Source: Acidobacterium sp. (GTDB lineage: Bacteria > Acidobacteriota > Vicinamibacteria > Vicinamibacterales > UBA2999). From it: a stretch of 64,000 bases of DNA. The translations under genes and the position numbers were made by a program. Shown one piece after another: positions 56,841-64,000 of the stretch (position 1 is its first letter; every line of letters starts with the position of its first letter). Below the pieces are notes generated by a model. The model was not told the DNA's origin. It did not search any database and was given only the letters and a program-made list of their open reading frames with translations. The stretch is taken from positions 62,001-126,000 of the forward strand of contig NSIL01000004.1 of NCBI GenBank assembly GCA_002737365.1, read 5' to 3'.

Positions 56841-57647
56841 ATGAAAGAAGGAGAGGGCCGGACGGCACTCGTGACCGGCGCCTCGTCCGGGATCGGCAAG
56901 GCATTCGCTGAACTCCTGGCGGCCAAGGGTTATGCCGTGGTGCTGACGGCCCGGCGCCGCGACCGGCTCGACGAGTTGGCGGGGCAGTTAGCCGCTCAAC
57001 ACCAAGTGGTCGCGCACGTGATCGTCGCCGACCTCGCCGAACCCGCGGCGTCCGCGCAGATTGCCGAGGCGGTTCGCGCGCAAGGACTCCACATCGATGT
57101 CCTCGTCAATAACGCCGGCTACGGCGTGCCCGGCAGTTACGTGAACGTGCCGTGGACCGACCACCAGCGCTTCATCCAGATCATGATGACGGCGGTGTGC
57201 GATCTCACGTATCGCTTGTTGCCGCCGATGCTCGAACGCGGATGGGGACGCGTCATCAACATTGCCTCGGTGGCGGGCATGGTGCCGGCGCCGGCCGGTC
57301 ATACGCTGTACGGCGCCTCGAAGGCATTTGTGATCCGCTTCTCCGAGGCGCTGGCGGCCGAGAACGGGCCCAGGGGCGTGAACGTCACCGCGGTGTGTCC
57401 CGGCTTCACCGACAGCGAGTTTCACGACGTGACGGGCACGCGCGACAAGATGGGCAGCGTGCCGGCCATGCTGTGGTTGAACGCCAACGACGTCGCGCGC
57501 GAGGGTTATGACGCGGTCATGCGCGGCGACTCGGTCGTCGTGACTGGGCGCGCCTACCAGTTCCTGGTCTGGCTGATTGGCGTGGTGCCCCGAAGCATCG
57601 TGAAGGCCGTCTCGGCCAGCGCGGGACGACGGTATCGGAAGGTGTAG
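56841..57647 (+). CDS. SDR-family oxidoreductase
   Basis: 268 residues from the ATG at 56841; an ATG at 56835 is also possible. Cofactor site TGASSGIGKAFAELLAAKGY, VNNAGYGVPGSYV, Ser in NIASVAGMVPAPAG, YGASKAF (Tyr and Lys) and the typical CPGFTDSEFHDVTG. Classical short-chain dehydrogenase of the DltE/YqjQ kind, perhaps using NADP, with a C-terminal hydrophobic part (QFLVWLIGVVPRSIVKAVSA). Substrate unknown. Confidence 0.9.
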   Translation: MKEGEGRTALVTGASSGIGKAFAELLAAKGYAVVLTARRRDRLDELAGQLAAQHQVVAHVIVADLAEPAASAQIAEAVRAQGLHIDVLVNNAGYGVPGSYVNVPWTDHQRFIQIMMTAVCDLTYRLLPPMLERGWGRVINIASVAGMVPAPAGHTLYGASKAFVIRFSEALAAENGPRGVNVTAVCPGFTDSEFHDVTGTRDKMGSVPAMLWLNANDVAREGYDAVMRGDSVVVTGRAYQFLVWLIGVVPRSIVKAVSASAGRRYRKV

Positions 57648-57658
57648 CTCGGCGGAAC

Positions 57659-57939
57659 TGAAGTCCCGCCCTCCTGCTCGTCGTCGCCGGCTTGCTGCTG
57701 CGCAGTTTCGGCGCGTCTCAGCGCGCCGACGTCGGCTTCGAGACACGCGGCCTGGCGGCGTGCTGGCGGCAGTTGTGGTGTTTGTCCTGCAGGGCATCCT
57801 CTACGGTGTGCAGCGGCTCGACCCCCTGGTGTGGGGCCTGGCCTGCACGGCCATGACCCTGGCGGCCGGTCTCGCCAACTTCGTGCCCGCCCGCCGGGCG
57901 ATGCGCATCGATCCGATGACGGCGCTGCGGACCGACTGA
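57659..57939 (+). pseudogene. Remnant of a duplicated (ADOP-type) ABC permease
   Basis: From about 57668 one frame reads LLLVVAGLLLRSFGASQRAD and VGFETRGLA, the typical middle block of MacB/ADOP permeases. In another frame, up to TGA 57937-57939, VLQGILYGVQRLDPLVWGLA and NFVPARRAMRIDPMTALRTD give the C-terminal helix and the end of such permeases. Hundreds of residues that should lie between are missing and the frame changes, so only scraps remain. Confidence 0.8.
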
Positions 57940-58020
57940 ATCTCACAGGAGATTAGGAGGCTAGTTTGATCTCTTCGTCTCCTGTTAAAATTTCCGCTTC
58001 CAACGGAGATTCGACAGACG

Positions 58021-58794
58021 ATGAAGATGCTGCTGAAGATTGTGGGAGCCTTGGTCGGGCTGGTCGTGGTTCTGGTGCTCGGTGGCCTTGGCGACCTGAT
58101 GCTGGCCTTTCCCAATGTGCCGCCGCCGGCGGTGGTCACGATCGAGCCAACCCCGGAACGGCTGGCGCGCGGCAAGTACTTGAGCGACCACGTCACGGGG
58201 TGCACCTCCTGTCACAGTGAGCGCGACTGGACGAAGTTTTCGGGTCCGGTCAAGCCGGACCGCCTCGGCGTTGGTGGCCAGGAGTTCCCGCTGATGCCGT
58301 ACCCGCACTTCGGGGCGATGGCGGCCGACGACATGCACGCGATCCTGGCCTACATCCGCTCATGGAAGGCCATCGAACACCAGGTGCCGGCGCCCACCGA
58401 CCAGGTGGGGTACGGGAAGTACATGACGCGCTCGGCCCTGTGCGGCGATTGCCACACGCCGATCGATGATCGCAGGCAGCCCTTGCCGGGTAAAGACTTT
58501 GCCGGCGGCCTGGAGTTCCTGGAGACCGGCTGTCGGGTCCGTTCGGCCAACATCACGCCTGACGTCGGTACCGGCATCGGCTCGTGGACCGAGCAGCAGT
58601 TCGTCGACAAGTTCAAGGCCTTCGAGACACCGTCCGATGCCGTGCTGAGCGAGAACGAGCGGCGTCAGAACACCGTGATGCCGATGACCGCCTATGCCGG
58701 CATGACGCGGGAAGACCTGGCGGCCATCTACGCGTATCTCCGCACGCTGACGCCGGTGGTCAACCGCGTCACCCGCTTCCCGGATGCGAGGTAG
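58021..58794 (+). CDS. Di-haem c-type cytochrome, shortened internally
   Basis: 257 residues. N-terminal anchor/signal (LLKIVGALVGLVVVLVLGGL). Two haem sites: GCTSCHSERDW (first) and LCGDCHTPIDDR (second), with distal Met candidates in LMPYPHFGAM and VMPMTAYAGM. It would carry electrons at the periplasmic face. Relatives have about 50-60 residues between KPxxxGxGGxxF and FPLMPYPxFG, including the first NITP...W-T block; here VGGQEF is joined directly to PLMPYPHFG, while the second half is complete (NITPDVGTGIGSWTEQQFVD). The reading frame is unbroken. Confidence 0.88.
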   Translation: MKMLLKIVGALVGLVVVLVLGGLGDLMLAFPNVPPPAVVTIEPTPERLARGKYLSDHVTGCTSCHSERDWTKFSGPVKPDRLGVGGQEFPLMPYPHFGAMAADDMHAILAYIRSWKAIEHQVPAPTDQVGYGKYMTRSALCGDCHTPIDDRRQPLPGKDFAGGLEFLETGCRVRSANITPDVGTGIGSWTEQQFVDKFKAFETPSDAVLSENERRQNTVMPMTAYAGMTREDLAAIYAYLRTLTPVVNRVTRFPDAR

Positions 58795-58797
58795 AGT
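58792..58797 (+). promoter_or_regulatory. -10-like TAGAGT, leaderless start
   Basis: TAGAGT, eight bases, ATG at 58806; the first three bases are the stop of the cytochrome gene. A weaker match than the other cases. Confidence 0.35.
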
Positions 58798-58805
58798 ACG
58801 AGGCA

Positions 58806-59714
58806 ATGTTTGATTACCTGACCGGCATCTACAACATTACGCCGACGCCGTTTCTGCCCGATGGCGGCCTCGATGACGACAGCTTGCGGCGCCTGACCGC
58901 GTTTACCCGCGGCACACGCGTCAATGGCATGACCATTCTCGGAGTCCTGGGCGAGGCCGACAAGCTCACCGAGAGCGAGCGCGACCGCGTGACCGCGATC
59001 GTGATGGAAACCGCCGGCGCCGATTTTCCGATCTGCGTGGGCACCACCCATGCCGGCACCGACGGGTGCATCGCCTACAGCCGCCGGGCACAGGAACTGG
59101 GCGCCCGGGCGGTGATGGTGGCGCCGCCCAAGCTGGCGCGGACCAACGACGCGGCCCTCGAACGCCACTATCTCGCCGTCGCCGAGGCGGTCGACATCCC
59201 GGTGGTGGTGCAGGACTTTCCACCGGCGGTCGGCGGCATCACCATGAGCGTCGAGTTGATCGCGAAGCTCGGCGCCGCGACGCCCCGATTGTCGTTCCTC
59301 AAGCTCGAAGACGAGCCTGCGCCGATGAAGATCACGCAGATTCGGGCCGCCTCGAAGGACGTCAAGATCTTTGGCGGCCTCGGCGGCATGATGTTCCTGG
59401 AAGAGCTGCGCCACGGCGCCATTGGCACCATGACCGGGTTTGCCTTCCCCGAGATCCTGGTCGACATCTACACTCGATTTACGGCCGGGGATCTCGACGG
59501 CGCCACCGAGGTGTTCTACCAGTTCCTGCCGATCATTCGCTTTGAGAACCAGCCGCGCATCAACCTCGCGCTGCGTAAGCATATTTATCAACTGCGTGGC
59601 GTGATCAAGCACTCGCGGGTCCGCGCGCCCTTCGCGGCGGTGGATGCCGAGACGTTGAAGGACCTCGACGACATTCTTGCCCGGCTCGATCTCCTGGCCG
59701 TCCACAAGAACTAG
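58806..59714 (+). CDS. Dihydrodipicolinate synthase (DapA/NAL superfamily) enzyme
   Basis: 302 residues. TIM-barrel family with the Schiff-base Lys in SFLKLEDEPAPMKI and the pattern GLDDDSLRRL at the start, GVLGEADKLTESER and VGTTHAGTDGCIAYSRRAQE. The position normally held by the catalytic Tyr (TPYY) reads APPKLARTNDA, so it is not a standard dihydrodipicolinate synthase. Related members act on keto-acid sugars or hydroxyproline products. Its start is directly behind the cytochrome gene stop, with a -10-like TAGAGT. Confidence 0.85.
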   Translation: MFDYLTGIYNITPTPFLPDGGLDDDSLRRLTAFTRGTRVNGMTILGVLGEADKLTESERDRVTAIVMETAGADFPICVGTTHAGTDGCIAYSRRAQELGARAVMVAPPKLARTNDAALERHYLAVAEAVDIPVVVQDFPPAVGGITMSVELIAKLGAATPRLSFLKLEDEPAPMKITQIRAASKDVKIFGGLGGMMFLEELRHGAIGTMTGFAFPEILVDIYTRFTAGDLDGATEVFYQFLPIIRFENQPRINLALRKHIYQLRGVIKHSRVRAPFAAVDAETLKDLDDILARLDLLAVHKN

Positions 59715-59767
59715 CCACCGAGGACACCGAGTCATCTTTTCAAAATACCAAGACAGGAACAGCAGAC

Positions 59768-60556
59768 ATGGATTTCGGATTAAAAGGAAAGCGCGCCATC
59801 GTCATGGCCGCCAGTCGCGGACTCGGTTATGCGTCGGCGCTCGGCCTCGCCCGTGAAGGGTGCAGCCTCGTGGTGTGCAGTCGCGATCAGGCACGCATTG
59901 AAGCGGCCGCCGACACCATTCGCAAGGAGACCGGCACCAAGGTGACGGCGCTGGTGGCCGACGTCAGTAGCGGCAGCGAAGCCAGGCGGCTGGTGGACAC
60001 GGCGGTCGCTGAGTACGGCGGCCTCGAGATCGTGGTTCACAACGCCGGTGGTCCGCCCGCGGGCGAGACGCTGGCCATGACCGACGAGCAGTGGCAGAAG
60101 GCGTTTGAGCAAAACCTGTTGAGCTTCACGCGCATCGTCCAGGCGGCCGCGCCCGAGATGAAGAAGGCCGGCTACGGTCGCGTCATCACCATCGCCTCTT
60201 CGTCCATCAAGCAGCCGATTCCGAATCTCGCGCTCTCGAATGCGCTGCGGGCCGGCGTCTGGGGTATCGCCAAGACGCTGTCGCGCGAGTTGGCGCCGCA
60301 GGGGATTCTCGTCAATGTCGTCGCTCCCGGCCGCATCGACACCGAGCGCATCGCCGAGCTGGACGCGATCAACGCGCAGAAAAACGGCAAGGCCCTCGAA
60401 GAAGTCCGCCAGGCGTCGCTCGCCAGCATCCCGCTGGGCCGCCTCGGCCGGCCGGAAGAGCTGGCCAACCTGGTCGTGTTCCTCGCATCGCAGGCGGGCA
60501 GCTACATCACCGGCCAGGCCATTACGGTCGATGGGGCGGCAGGGAACGCGCTCTGA
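59768..60556 (+). CDS. SDR-family oxidoreductase, atypical active site
   Basis: 262 residues. Cofactor site MAASRGLGYASALGLAREGC and VHNAGGPPAGETLAM are typical, and the Ser is in TIASSSIKQPIPN. The expected Tyr-x-x-x-Lys reads NLALSNALRAGVWGIAKTLS: Asn and Arg where Tyr and Lys should be. This matches a known subgroup with the wording PIPNLxLSNxxRxGV. Activity is thus uncertain; it may work with another base. The end TVDGAAGNAL is normal. Follows the DapA-like gene by about 50 bases. Confidence 0.9.
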   Translation: MDFGLKGKRAIVMAASRGLGYASALGLAREGCSLVVCSRDQARIEAAADTIRKETGTKVTALVADVSSGSEARRLVDTAVAEYGGLEIVVHNAGGPPAGETLAMTDEQWQKAFEQNLLSFTRIVQAAAPEMKKAGYGRVITIASSSIKQPIPNLALSNALRAGVWGIAKTLSRELAPQGILVNVVAPGRIDTERIAELDAINAQKNGKALEEVRQASLASIPLGRLGRPEELANLVVFLASQAGSYITGQAITVDGAAGNAL

Positions 60557-60558
60557 AG

Positions 60559-61560
60559 TTGCCGTTCTTCGGTGTCGCGATCGGTGTGGTCCTGAGCACG
60601 ACGATGCTCGTCGCTCAGGACACGCCGCGCTCACAGTTTTCAGAGTTCCTCGCCCAGGCGCGGGAGCAGGCGCTGGCGAAAGGCATCAGCGTCGCGACGG
60701 TGGATGCTGCCTTCACTGGTCTCGCACCGCTCGAGGTGGTGGTCGAGCGCGATCGCACGCAGGCCGAGACCGTGCTGACCATCGATCAGTATATTGACCG
60801 TCGCCTGACCCGCCAGTTTGTCCGGACTGCGCGCCAGCAGGTGACCGCGCATCGCCAGCTCCTCACCGAGATCAGCAAGCACTACGGGCCGCCGCCCGCG
60901 TTGATGGTGGCGGTGTGGGGCATGGAGTCGAACTTCGGCCGCTTCACCGGGACCCGGCCGGTCGTGCAGGCGCTGGCCACGCTCGCGTGGGATGGCCGTC
61001 GCGGCGTCTTCTTCACCGCCGAGCTCATGAACGCGCTCGAGATTGTTGACAAGGGATTCATCGACCTCGCGGTCATGAAGGGTTCGTGGGCCGGCGCGAT
61101 GGGGCAGACCCAATTCATGCCGTCGAGTTACCTGGCCCACGCGCAGGATTTCGATGGCGATGGCCGCCGCGACATCTGGACGGCGCTGCCCGATGTGTTC
61201 GCGTCGATCGCCAACTATATGAAGGCCTACGGCTGGACCGCACGGCAGGCGTGGGGCAGGGAAGTCAAGGTGCCGGCCGGCGGCGCCGATCGACTGGTCG
61301 AGAAAGTCGGCCTGCGCCAGAGCGGCTGTCGCGCGTCGCGCGAGCTGACCGTGGCCGTGCCTCTCAAGCAGTGGCAACAGCTGGGCGTGAGAACGGTGAC
61401 CGGCGCCGCACTTCCCGCGGTCGATCGGGCCGCTTCGCTGCTGCGCGCCGGCAAGAAACACTACCTCGTCTATGCGAATTACGACGCGCTGCTGGGCTAC
61501 AACTGCGCCCACGCCTATGCGCTGGCCGTCGGGCTCCTCTCAGACCGCATTGGCGGCTAG
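60559..61560 (+). CDS. Lytic murein transglycosylase, MltB-type
   Basis: 333 residues with TTG start three bases after the SDR stop. Signal peptide about 1-19 (FFGVAIGVVLSTTMLVAQ). The SLT/MltB fold has the catalytic Glu in LMVAVWGMESNFGRFTGTRP, KGSWAGAMGQTQFMPSSYL, DGDGRRDIWTALPDVFASIA and the C-terminal YDALLGYNCAHAYALAVGLL. It cleaves peptidoglycan between MurNAc and GlcNAc with formation of 1,6-anhydroMurNAc. No lipobox cysteine is seen, so it is soluble rather than lipid-bound. Confidence 0.93.
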   Translation: MPFFGVAIGVVLSTTMLVAQDTPRSQFSEFLAQAREQALAKGISVATVDAAFTGLAPLEVVVERDRTQAETVLTIDQYIDRRLTRQFVRTARQQVTAHRQLLTEISKHYGPPPALMVAVWGMESNFGRFTGTRPVVQALATLAWDGRRGVFFTAELMNALEIVDKGFIDLAVMKGSWAGAMGQTQFMPSSYLAHAQDFDGDGRRDIWTALPDVFASIANYMKAYGWTARQAWGREVKVPAGGADRLVEKVGLRQSGCRASRELTVAVPLKQWQQLGVRTVTGAALPAVDRAASLLRAGKKHYLVYANYDALLGYNCAHAYALAVGLLSDRIGG

Positions 61561-61618
61561 GCCGCTGAACGAACAGCGGCAGATTCATCCAACCGAACTG
61601 TTGCAGGCCGCAATTAGA

Positions 61619-61624
61619 TAGAAT
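61619..61624 (+). promoter_or_regulatory. -10-like TAGAAT, leaderless start
   Basis: TAGAAT, seven bases, ATG at 61632. This supports the small membrane-protein gene as real. Confidence 0.5.
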
Positions 61625-61631
61625 CAAGGGC

Positions 61632-61808
61632 ATGGGTCACAAGCCATCAGCCGCCCTTGTCTCCGCTGTGCTGGCCACGGCGGTGTTGTCGATGCTGGCG
61701 GCGGTGTATTTCGGGGGAAACGGTCAACTCCCGCTTGCTATGACCGGAACCGGACTTTTTGTCATTCTTGGAGGCGTGGGCTTTGAGCTCGCGCGTCGTC
61801 GATCATGA
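61632..61808 (+). CDS. Small membrane protein, 58 residues
   Basis: Two hydrophobic helices (ALVSAVLATAVLSMLAAVYF and TGTGLFVILGGVGFELARR) separated by a short polar loop, a positively charged start (MGHKPS) and end (RRRS). It begins behind a -10-like hexamer and its stop overlaps the next start (ATGA at 61805), so it is likely translated with the lipoprotein. No family recognised. Confidence 0.6.
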   Translation: MGHKPSAALVSAVLATAVLSMLAAVYFGGNGQLPLAMTGTGLFVILGGVGFELARRRS

Positions 61809-62215
61809 ACCGTGTGCTTGCTTACGTCGCTCCTGTTGCTCTGATTGTTGTCACCGTCGCCTGTGGCGGCACTGCGCCAGCCCCCGCCGCGCCCGTTGCC
61901 GAGGCCGTAGCCGCGACCGCGCCGAAGCCGGCCGGCACGCTATCGCTGCTCGAGCCGATTGAGGGCGCGATGGGCGGCCACATCGACATGTTCCGCTGGT
62001 CGGCGGTCGAAGGCGCCGACGGCTACGTGATCAAGATCACGGCCGTGATCGGTGATCGCGTGGTGTGGGAAAGCCCCGTGATGACCGCGACCGAAACGAA
62101 GCTGCCCGCCACCGTCGCCCTCGAGCCGGAACCCCACACCTGGCTGGTAACGGCCCGCAAGGCCGGCCAGCCGCTGCTGACCTCGGCCACCCAGAAGTTC
62201 ACCATCACGCCGTGA
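61805..62215 (+). CDS. Small lipoprotein with Fn3-like domain
   Basis: 136 residues. Lipobox VALIVVTVAC with cysteine near 20, then an Ala/Pro-rich linker and one beta-sandwich-like domain (IDMFRWSAVEGADGYVIKIT, VVWESPVMTATETKLPATV, HTWLVTARKAGQPLL), similar to fibronectin III repeats. Probably an envelope-bound small protein. Coupled to the 58-residue membrane protein. Confidence 0.75.
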   Translation: MNRVLAYVAPVALIVVTVACGGTAPAPAAPVAEAVAATAPKPAGTLSLLEPIEGAMGGHIDMFRWSAVEGADGYVIKITAVIGDRVVWESPVMTATETKLPATVALEPEPHTWLVTARKAGQPLLTSATQKFTITP

Positions 62216-62230
62216 CAGCGAAAGTCCATC

Positions 62231-62752
62231 ATGACGAAAGACCTGCTGAACGGCCTGAACGAGCATCTCAAGCTCGAATTCCGCGCGTCGCACGAATATC
62301 TGGCGATGTCGATCTGGCTGTCGGAGCACGACCTGCCGGGGTTCGCGACCTGGATGCGCAAGCAGTCGTCTGACGAACTGCTGCACGCGCAGCGAATCAT
62401 CGACCACCTGGTCGAGCGCGATCAGAAAGTCGGGCTGCCCGCCATTGCCGCGCCGCCCATGACGTGGAAGACGGCTGAGGCACTGTGCGAGCACGTGCTG
62501 AAGAACGAGAAGGACGTCACGGCCTCGATCAACGAGCTGTATGTGATCGCCGAAAAAGCCAAGGATCGCCCGGGCGTCGTCATGCTGCAGTGGTTCGTCA
62601 CCGAGCAGATGGAAGAAGAGGCGGCCGCTCGTGCCGTCCTCGGACGCATCCGCCTGGCCGGCGACACCGGCGTCGGCCTGCTGATGATTGATCAAGAGCT
62701 GGCGGGCGGCACCGTGCCAGGCATGCCCGCCGAACCCGCCGCCGGCGCGTAA
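62231..62752 (+). CDS. Ferritin-like non-haem iron storage protein
   Basis: 173 residues. Four-helix bundle with the ferroxidase ligands: Glu in NEHLKLEFRASHEYLAMSIW (first helix), the SSDELLHAQRIIDHLVERDQ block with Glu and His, and QWFVTEQMEEEAAARAVLGR in the last helix. This is the FtnA pattern (E-x-x-A-S-x-x-Y, EExxH-like). It oxidises and stores iron in the cytosol. Bacterioferritin haem Met is not evident. Sixteen bases after the lipoprotein stop. Confidence 0.9.
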   Translation: MTKDLLNGLNEHLKLEFRASHEYLAMSIWLSEHDLPGFATWMRKQSSDELLHAQRIIDHLVERDQKVGLPAIAAPPMTWKTAEALCEHVLKNEKDVTASINELYVIAEKAKDRPGVVMLQWFVTEQMEEEAAARAVLGRIRLAGDTGVGLLMIDQELAGGTVPGMPAEPAAGA

Positions 62753-63058
62753 GTGGCCGTTCAGCGGTGGAGCACCTCTGACGGCGCGCCCACCGAAGCG
62801 GCGCTACGCGCCAAGCTCGAATCGCTTGGCTACACCGTGGCCAGGTACGTCTACGAACCTGGCACGGTGTTTCCCGATCACAAACACGGCGTTGACAAAA
62901 TCGATGCCGTCGTCTCCGGCCGCTTCCGCCTGGTCGTGCGCGGCCACATGAAGATGCTGACCGCGGGTGACTGGATCGAGATTCCGCGCGACACCATCCA
63001 CAACGCAGCCGTCATCGGCGACGAACCTGTTGTCAGCCTGGATGCCGTGAAACTATGA
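62753..63058 (+). CDS. Cupin-domain protein
   Basis: 101 residues, GTG start immediately after the ferritin stop (TAAGTG). Cupin motif 1 PGTVFPDHKHGVDKIDAVVS with His ligands and motif 2 AGDWIEIPRDTIHNAAVIG with His. Binds a metal or small ligand; enzymatic role not visible. Its stop overlaps the panE start (ATGA). Confidence 0.88.
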   Translation: MAVQRWSTSDGAPTEAALRAKLESLGYTVARYVYEPGTVFPDHKHGVDKIDAVVSGRFRLVVRGHMKMLTAGDWIEIPRDTIHNAAVIGDEPVVSLDAVKL

Positions 63059-63972
63059 AAATCGCCATCTTCGGATCCGGCGGCGTCGGTGGTTACTTCG
63101 GCGGTCGGCTGGCCGCGGCCGGCGAGGACGTCACGTTCATTGCGCGCGGCACGCATCTCGCTGCGCTGCAACAGGGCGGCCTCCACATCGACAGCCCCAA
63201 CGGCGCGCTGCACCTGTCCACCGTGCAGGCAACCGACGACCCGGTGATGGTGGGCCCGGTCGACGTGGTGCTGTTCACCGTGAAGCTCTACGACGTGGAT
63301 GCGGCAGCCGCCGCCCTCAAGCCGATGATTGGGCCGAACACTGTCGTGATCACCCTGCAGAACGGCGTCGATGCCGTCGACATGGTCGCGAAGCACGTTG
63401 GCGCCGAGCATGTGGCTGGCGGCGTCGCCTACATCGTGATCGTGATCGACCAGCCTGGCCACCTGCGCCACACCACCGCCCAGCAACTGGTGTTCGGCGA
63501 ACGCGATGGCACGCGGTCGCCACGCCTCGTCGCTTTCGAAGAAGCCGGCATCCGCGCCGGGTTCCAGGCCACGGCCAGCACCACGATGGAGACCGACTTG
63601 TGGATCAAGTTCGTCCGCCTGGCGACGTGGAGCGGCATGACGACCGTGACCCGCTCGTCAATGGCCGTGGTGCGGGACAACGCCGAGCTGTTCGCGATGA
63701 TGATGGCGGCCATCGACGAGACCATCGCCGTCGGCCGCGCCCGCGGCATCGTGTTTCCGCCGACGCTGGTGGATGACACGCTGGCGCTCATCCGCAGCTT
63801 CCCGGCGGCCTCGAAGTCGTCGATGCTCGAAGACTTCGAACGCGGCCGCCGGCTTGAGCTGCCGTGGCTGAGCGGCGCGGTGGTTCGCCTCGGCAAGGCA
63901 GTGGGCGTGCCCACGCCCACGCACCAGTTCATTGCCGCGGTGCTGCAGCCGTTTGTGAATGGCGTCCGCTAG
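63055..63972 (+). CDS. panE: 2-dehydropantoate 2-reductase (ketopantoate reductase) family
   Basis: 305 residues. NADPH-binding start MKIAIFGSGGVGGYFGGRLA, KLYDVDAAAAALKPMIGPNT with VITLQNGVD, and the catalytic Lys in TDLWIKFVRLATWSGMTTVT. KSSMLEDFERGRRLELPWLS is the typical C-domain signature. It makes pantoate for coenzyme A; other members reduce similar keto acids, so panE is the family call. Last of a ferritin-cupin-panE run of overlapping genes. Confidence 0.9.
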   Translation: MKIAIFGSGGVGGYFGGRLAAAGEDVTFIARGTHLAALQQGGLHIDSPNGALHLSTVQATDDPVMVGPVDVVLFTVKLYDVDAAAAALKPMIGPNTVVITLQNGVDAVDMVAKHVGAEHVAGGVAYIVIVIDQPGHLRHTTAQQLVFGERDGTRSPRLVAFEEAGIRAGFQATASTTMETDLWIKFVRLATWSGMTTVTRSSMAVVRDNAELFAMMMAAIDETIAVGRARGIVFPPTLVDDTLALIRSFPAASKSSMLEDFERGRRLELPWLSGAVVRLGKAVGVPTPTHQFIAAVLQPFVNGVR

Positions 63973-63973
63973 G

Positions 63974-64000
63974 CTACTTACCCAGCTCGGCGTAGATCTT
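63974..64000 (-). CDS. C-terminal end of an unidentified gene
   Basis: Reverse-strand frame at the window edge reads KIYAELGK followed by TAG (63976-63974). Too short to assign; it ends one base after the panE stop on the other strand, so the two genes are convergent. Confidence 0.35.
   Translation of the reverse strand, partial: KIYAELGK

Overview
This is a high-GC bacterial chromosome segment with no phage, transposase or CRISPR array. Gene content points to Acidobacteriota, probably the Vicinamibacteria: PQQ-type beta-propeller proteins, DUF547, remnants of an acidobacterial-type duplicated permease, TamB/BamA in one operon, HslV with a ClpQ-like N-terminus, and class II ribonucleotide reductase as the only reductase seen. 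The phylum call is inference; no rRNA or other marker was available to compare.

Layout. 1-3.2 kb: the start of an ABC-F ATPase, a response regulator with an N-terminal excisionase-type HTH, and an ECF sigma / anti-sigma / exported protein operon. 3.2-8.5 kb: an exported protein, an APC permease, hslVU and a lipoprotein. 8.6-21.5 kb: a long forward run with an FAH-family enzyme, a split acyl-CoA carboxylase (carboxyltransferase, biotin carboxylase, biotin carrier), a HAD phosphatase, and an outer-membrane assembly set (tamB, bamA-like, SurA-like). 21.6-25.8 kb: a CPBP protease, then an NtrC-like regulator, its histidine kinase and a lipoprotein. 25.8-29.2 kb: nrdJ behind an AT-rich regulatory region with two NrdR-box-like sites and a terminator after it. 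29.2-35.4 kb: recQ, a hydrolase, a DUF547 protein, an SDR, a permease, and an OmpA-domain pseudogene. 35.4-39.2 kb: an mrfA-mrfB-like DNA-repair pair. 39.2-49.3 kb, reverse strand: rpmE, aguA, aguB, rho, engB, lon, clpX, clpP, tig and tRNA-Leu(UAG), joining proteostasis, transcription termination and agmatine breakdown. 49.4-56.7 kb: a Dam-like methylase, three PQQ-like propeller proteins and a lipoprotein. 56.8-64 kb: SDRs, a damaged permease remnant, a shortened di-haem cytochrome c, a DapA-superfamily enzyme, an MltB-like transglycosylase, small exported proteins, a ferritin, a cupin and a panE-like gene.

Three themes recur. (1) Many genes have a TANNNT -10-like hexamer 6-8 nt before the start codon and no Shine-Dalgarno, which suggests leaderless transcripts. 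(2) Several families of short palindromic repeats are scattered through spacers and, in at least three places, inside coding sequences (aguA, rho, the bamA-like signal peptide). (3) Gene decay is visible at four or five places, as remnants with internal deletions and stops rather than whole inserted elements. I did not find a clearly new multi-gene defence or metabolic system. The protein-coding insertion of the repeat in aguA, the leaderless pattern and the NrdR-type control of nrdJ are the most interesting points.
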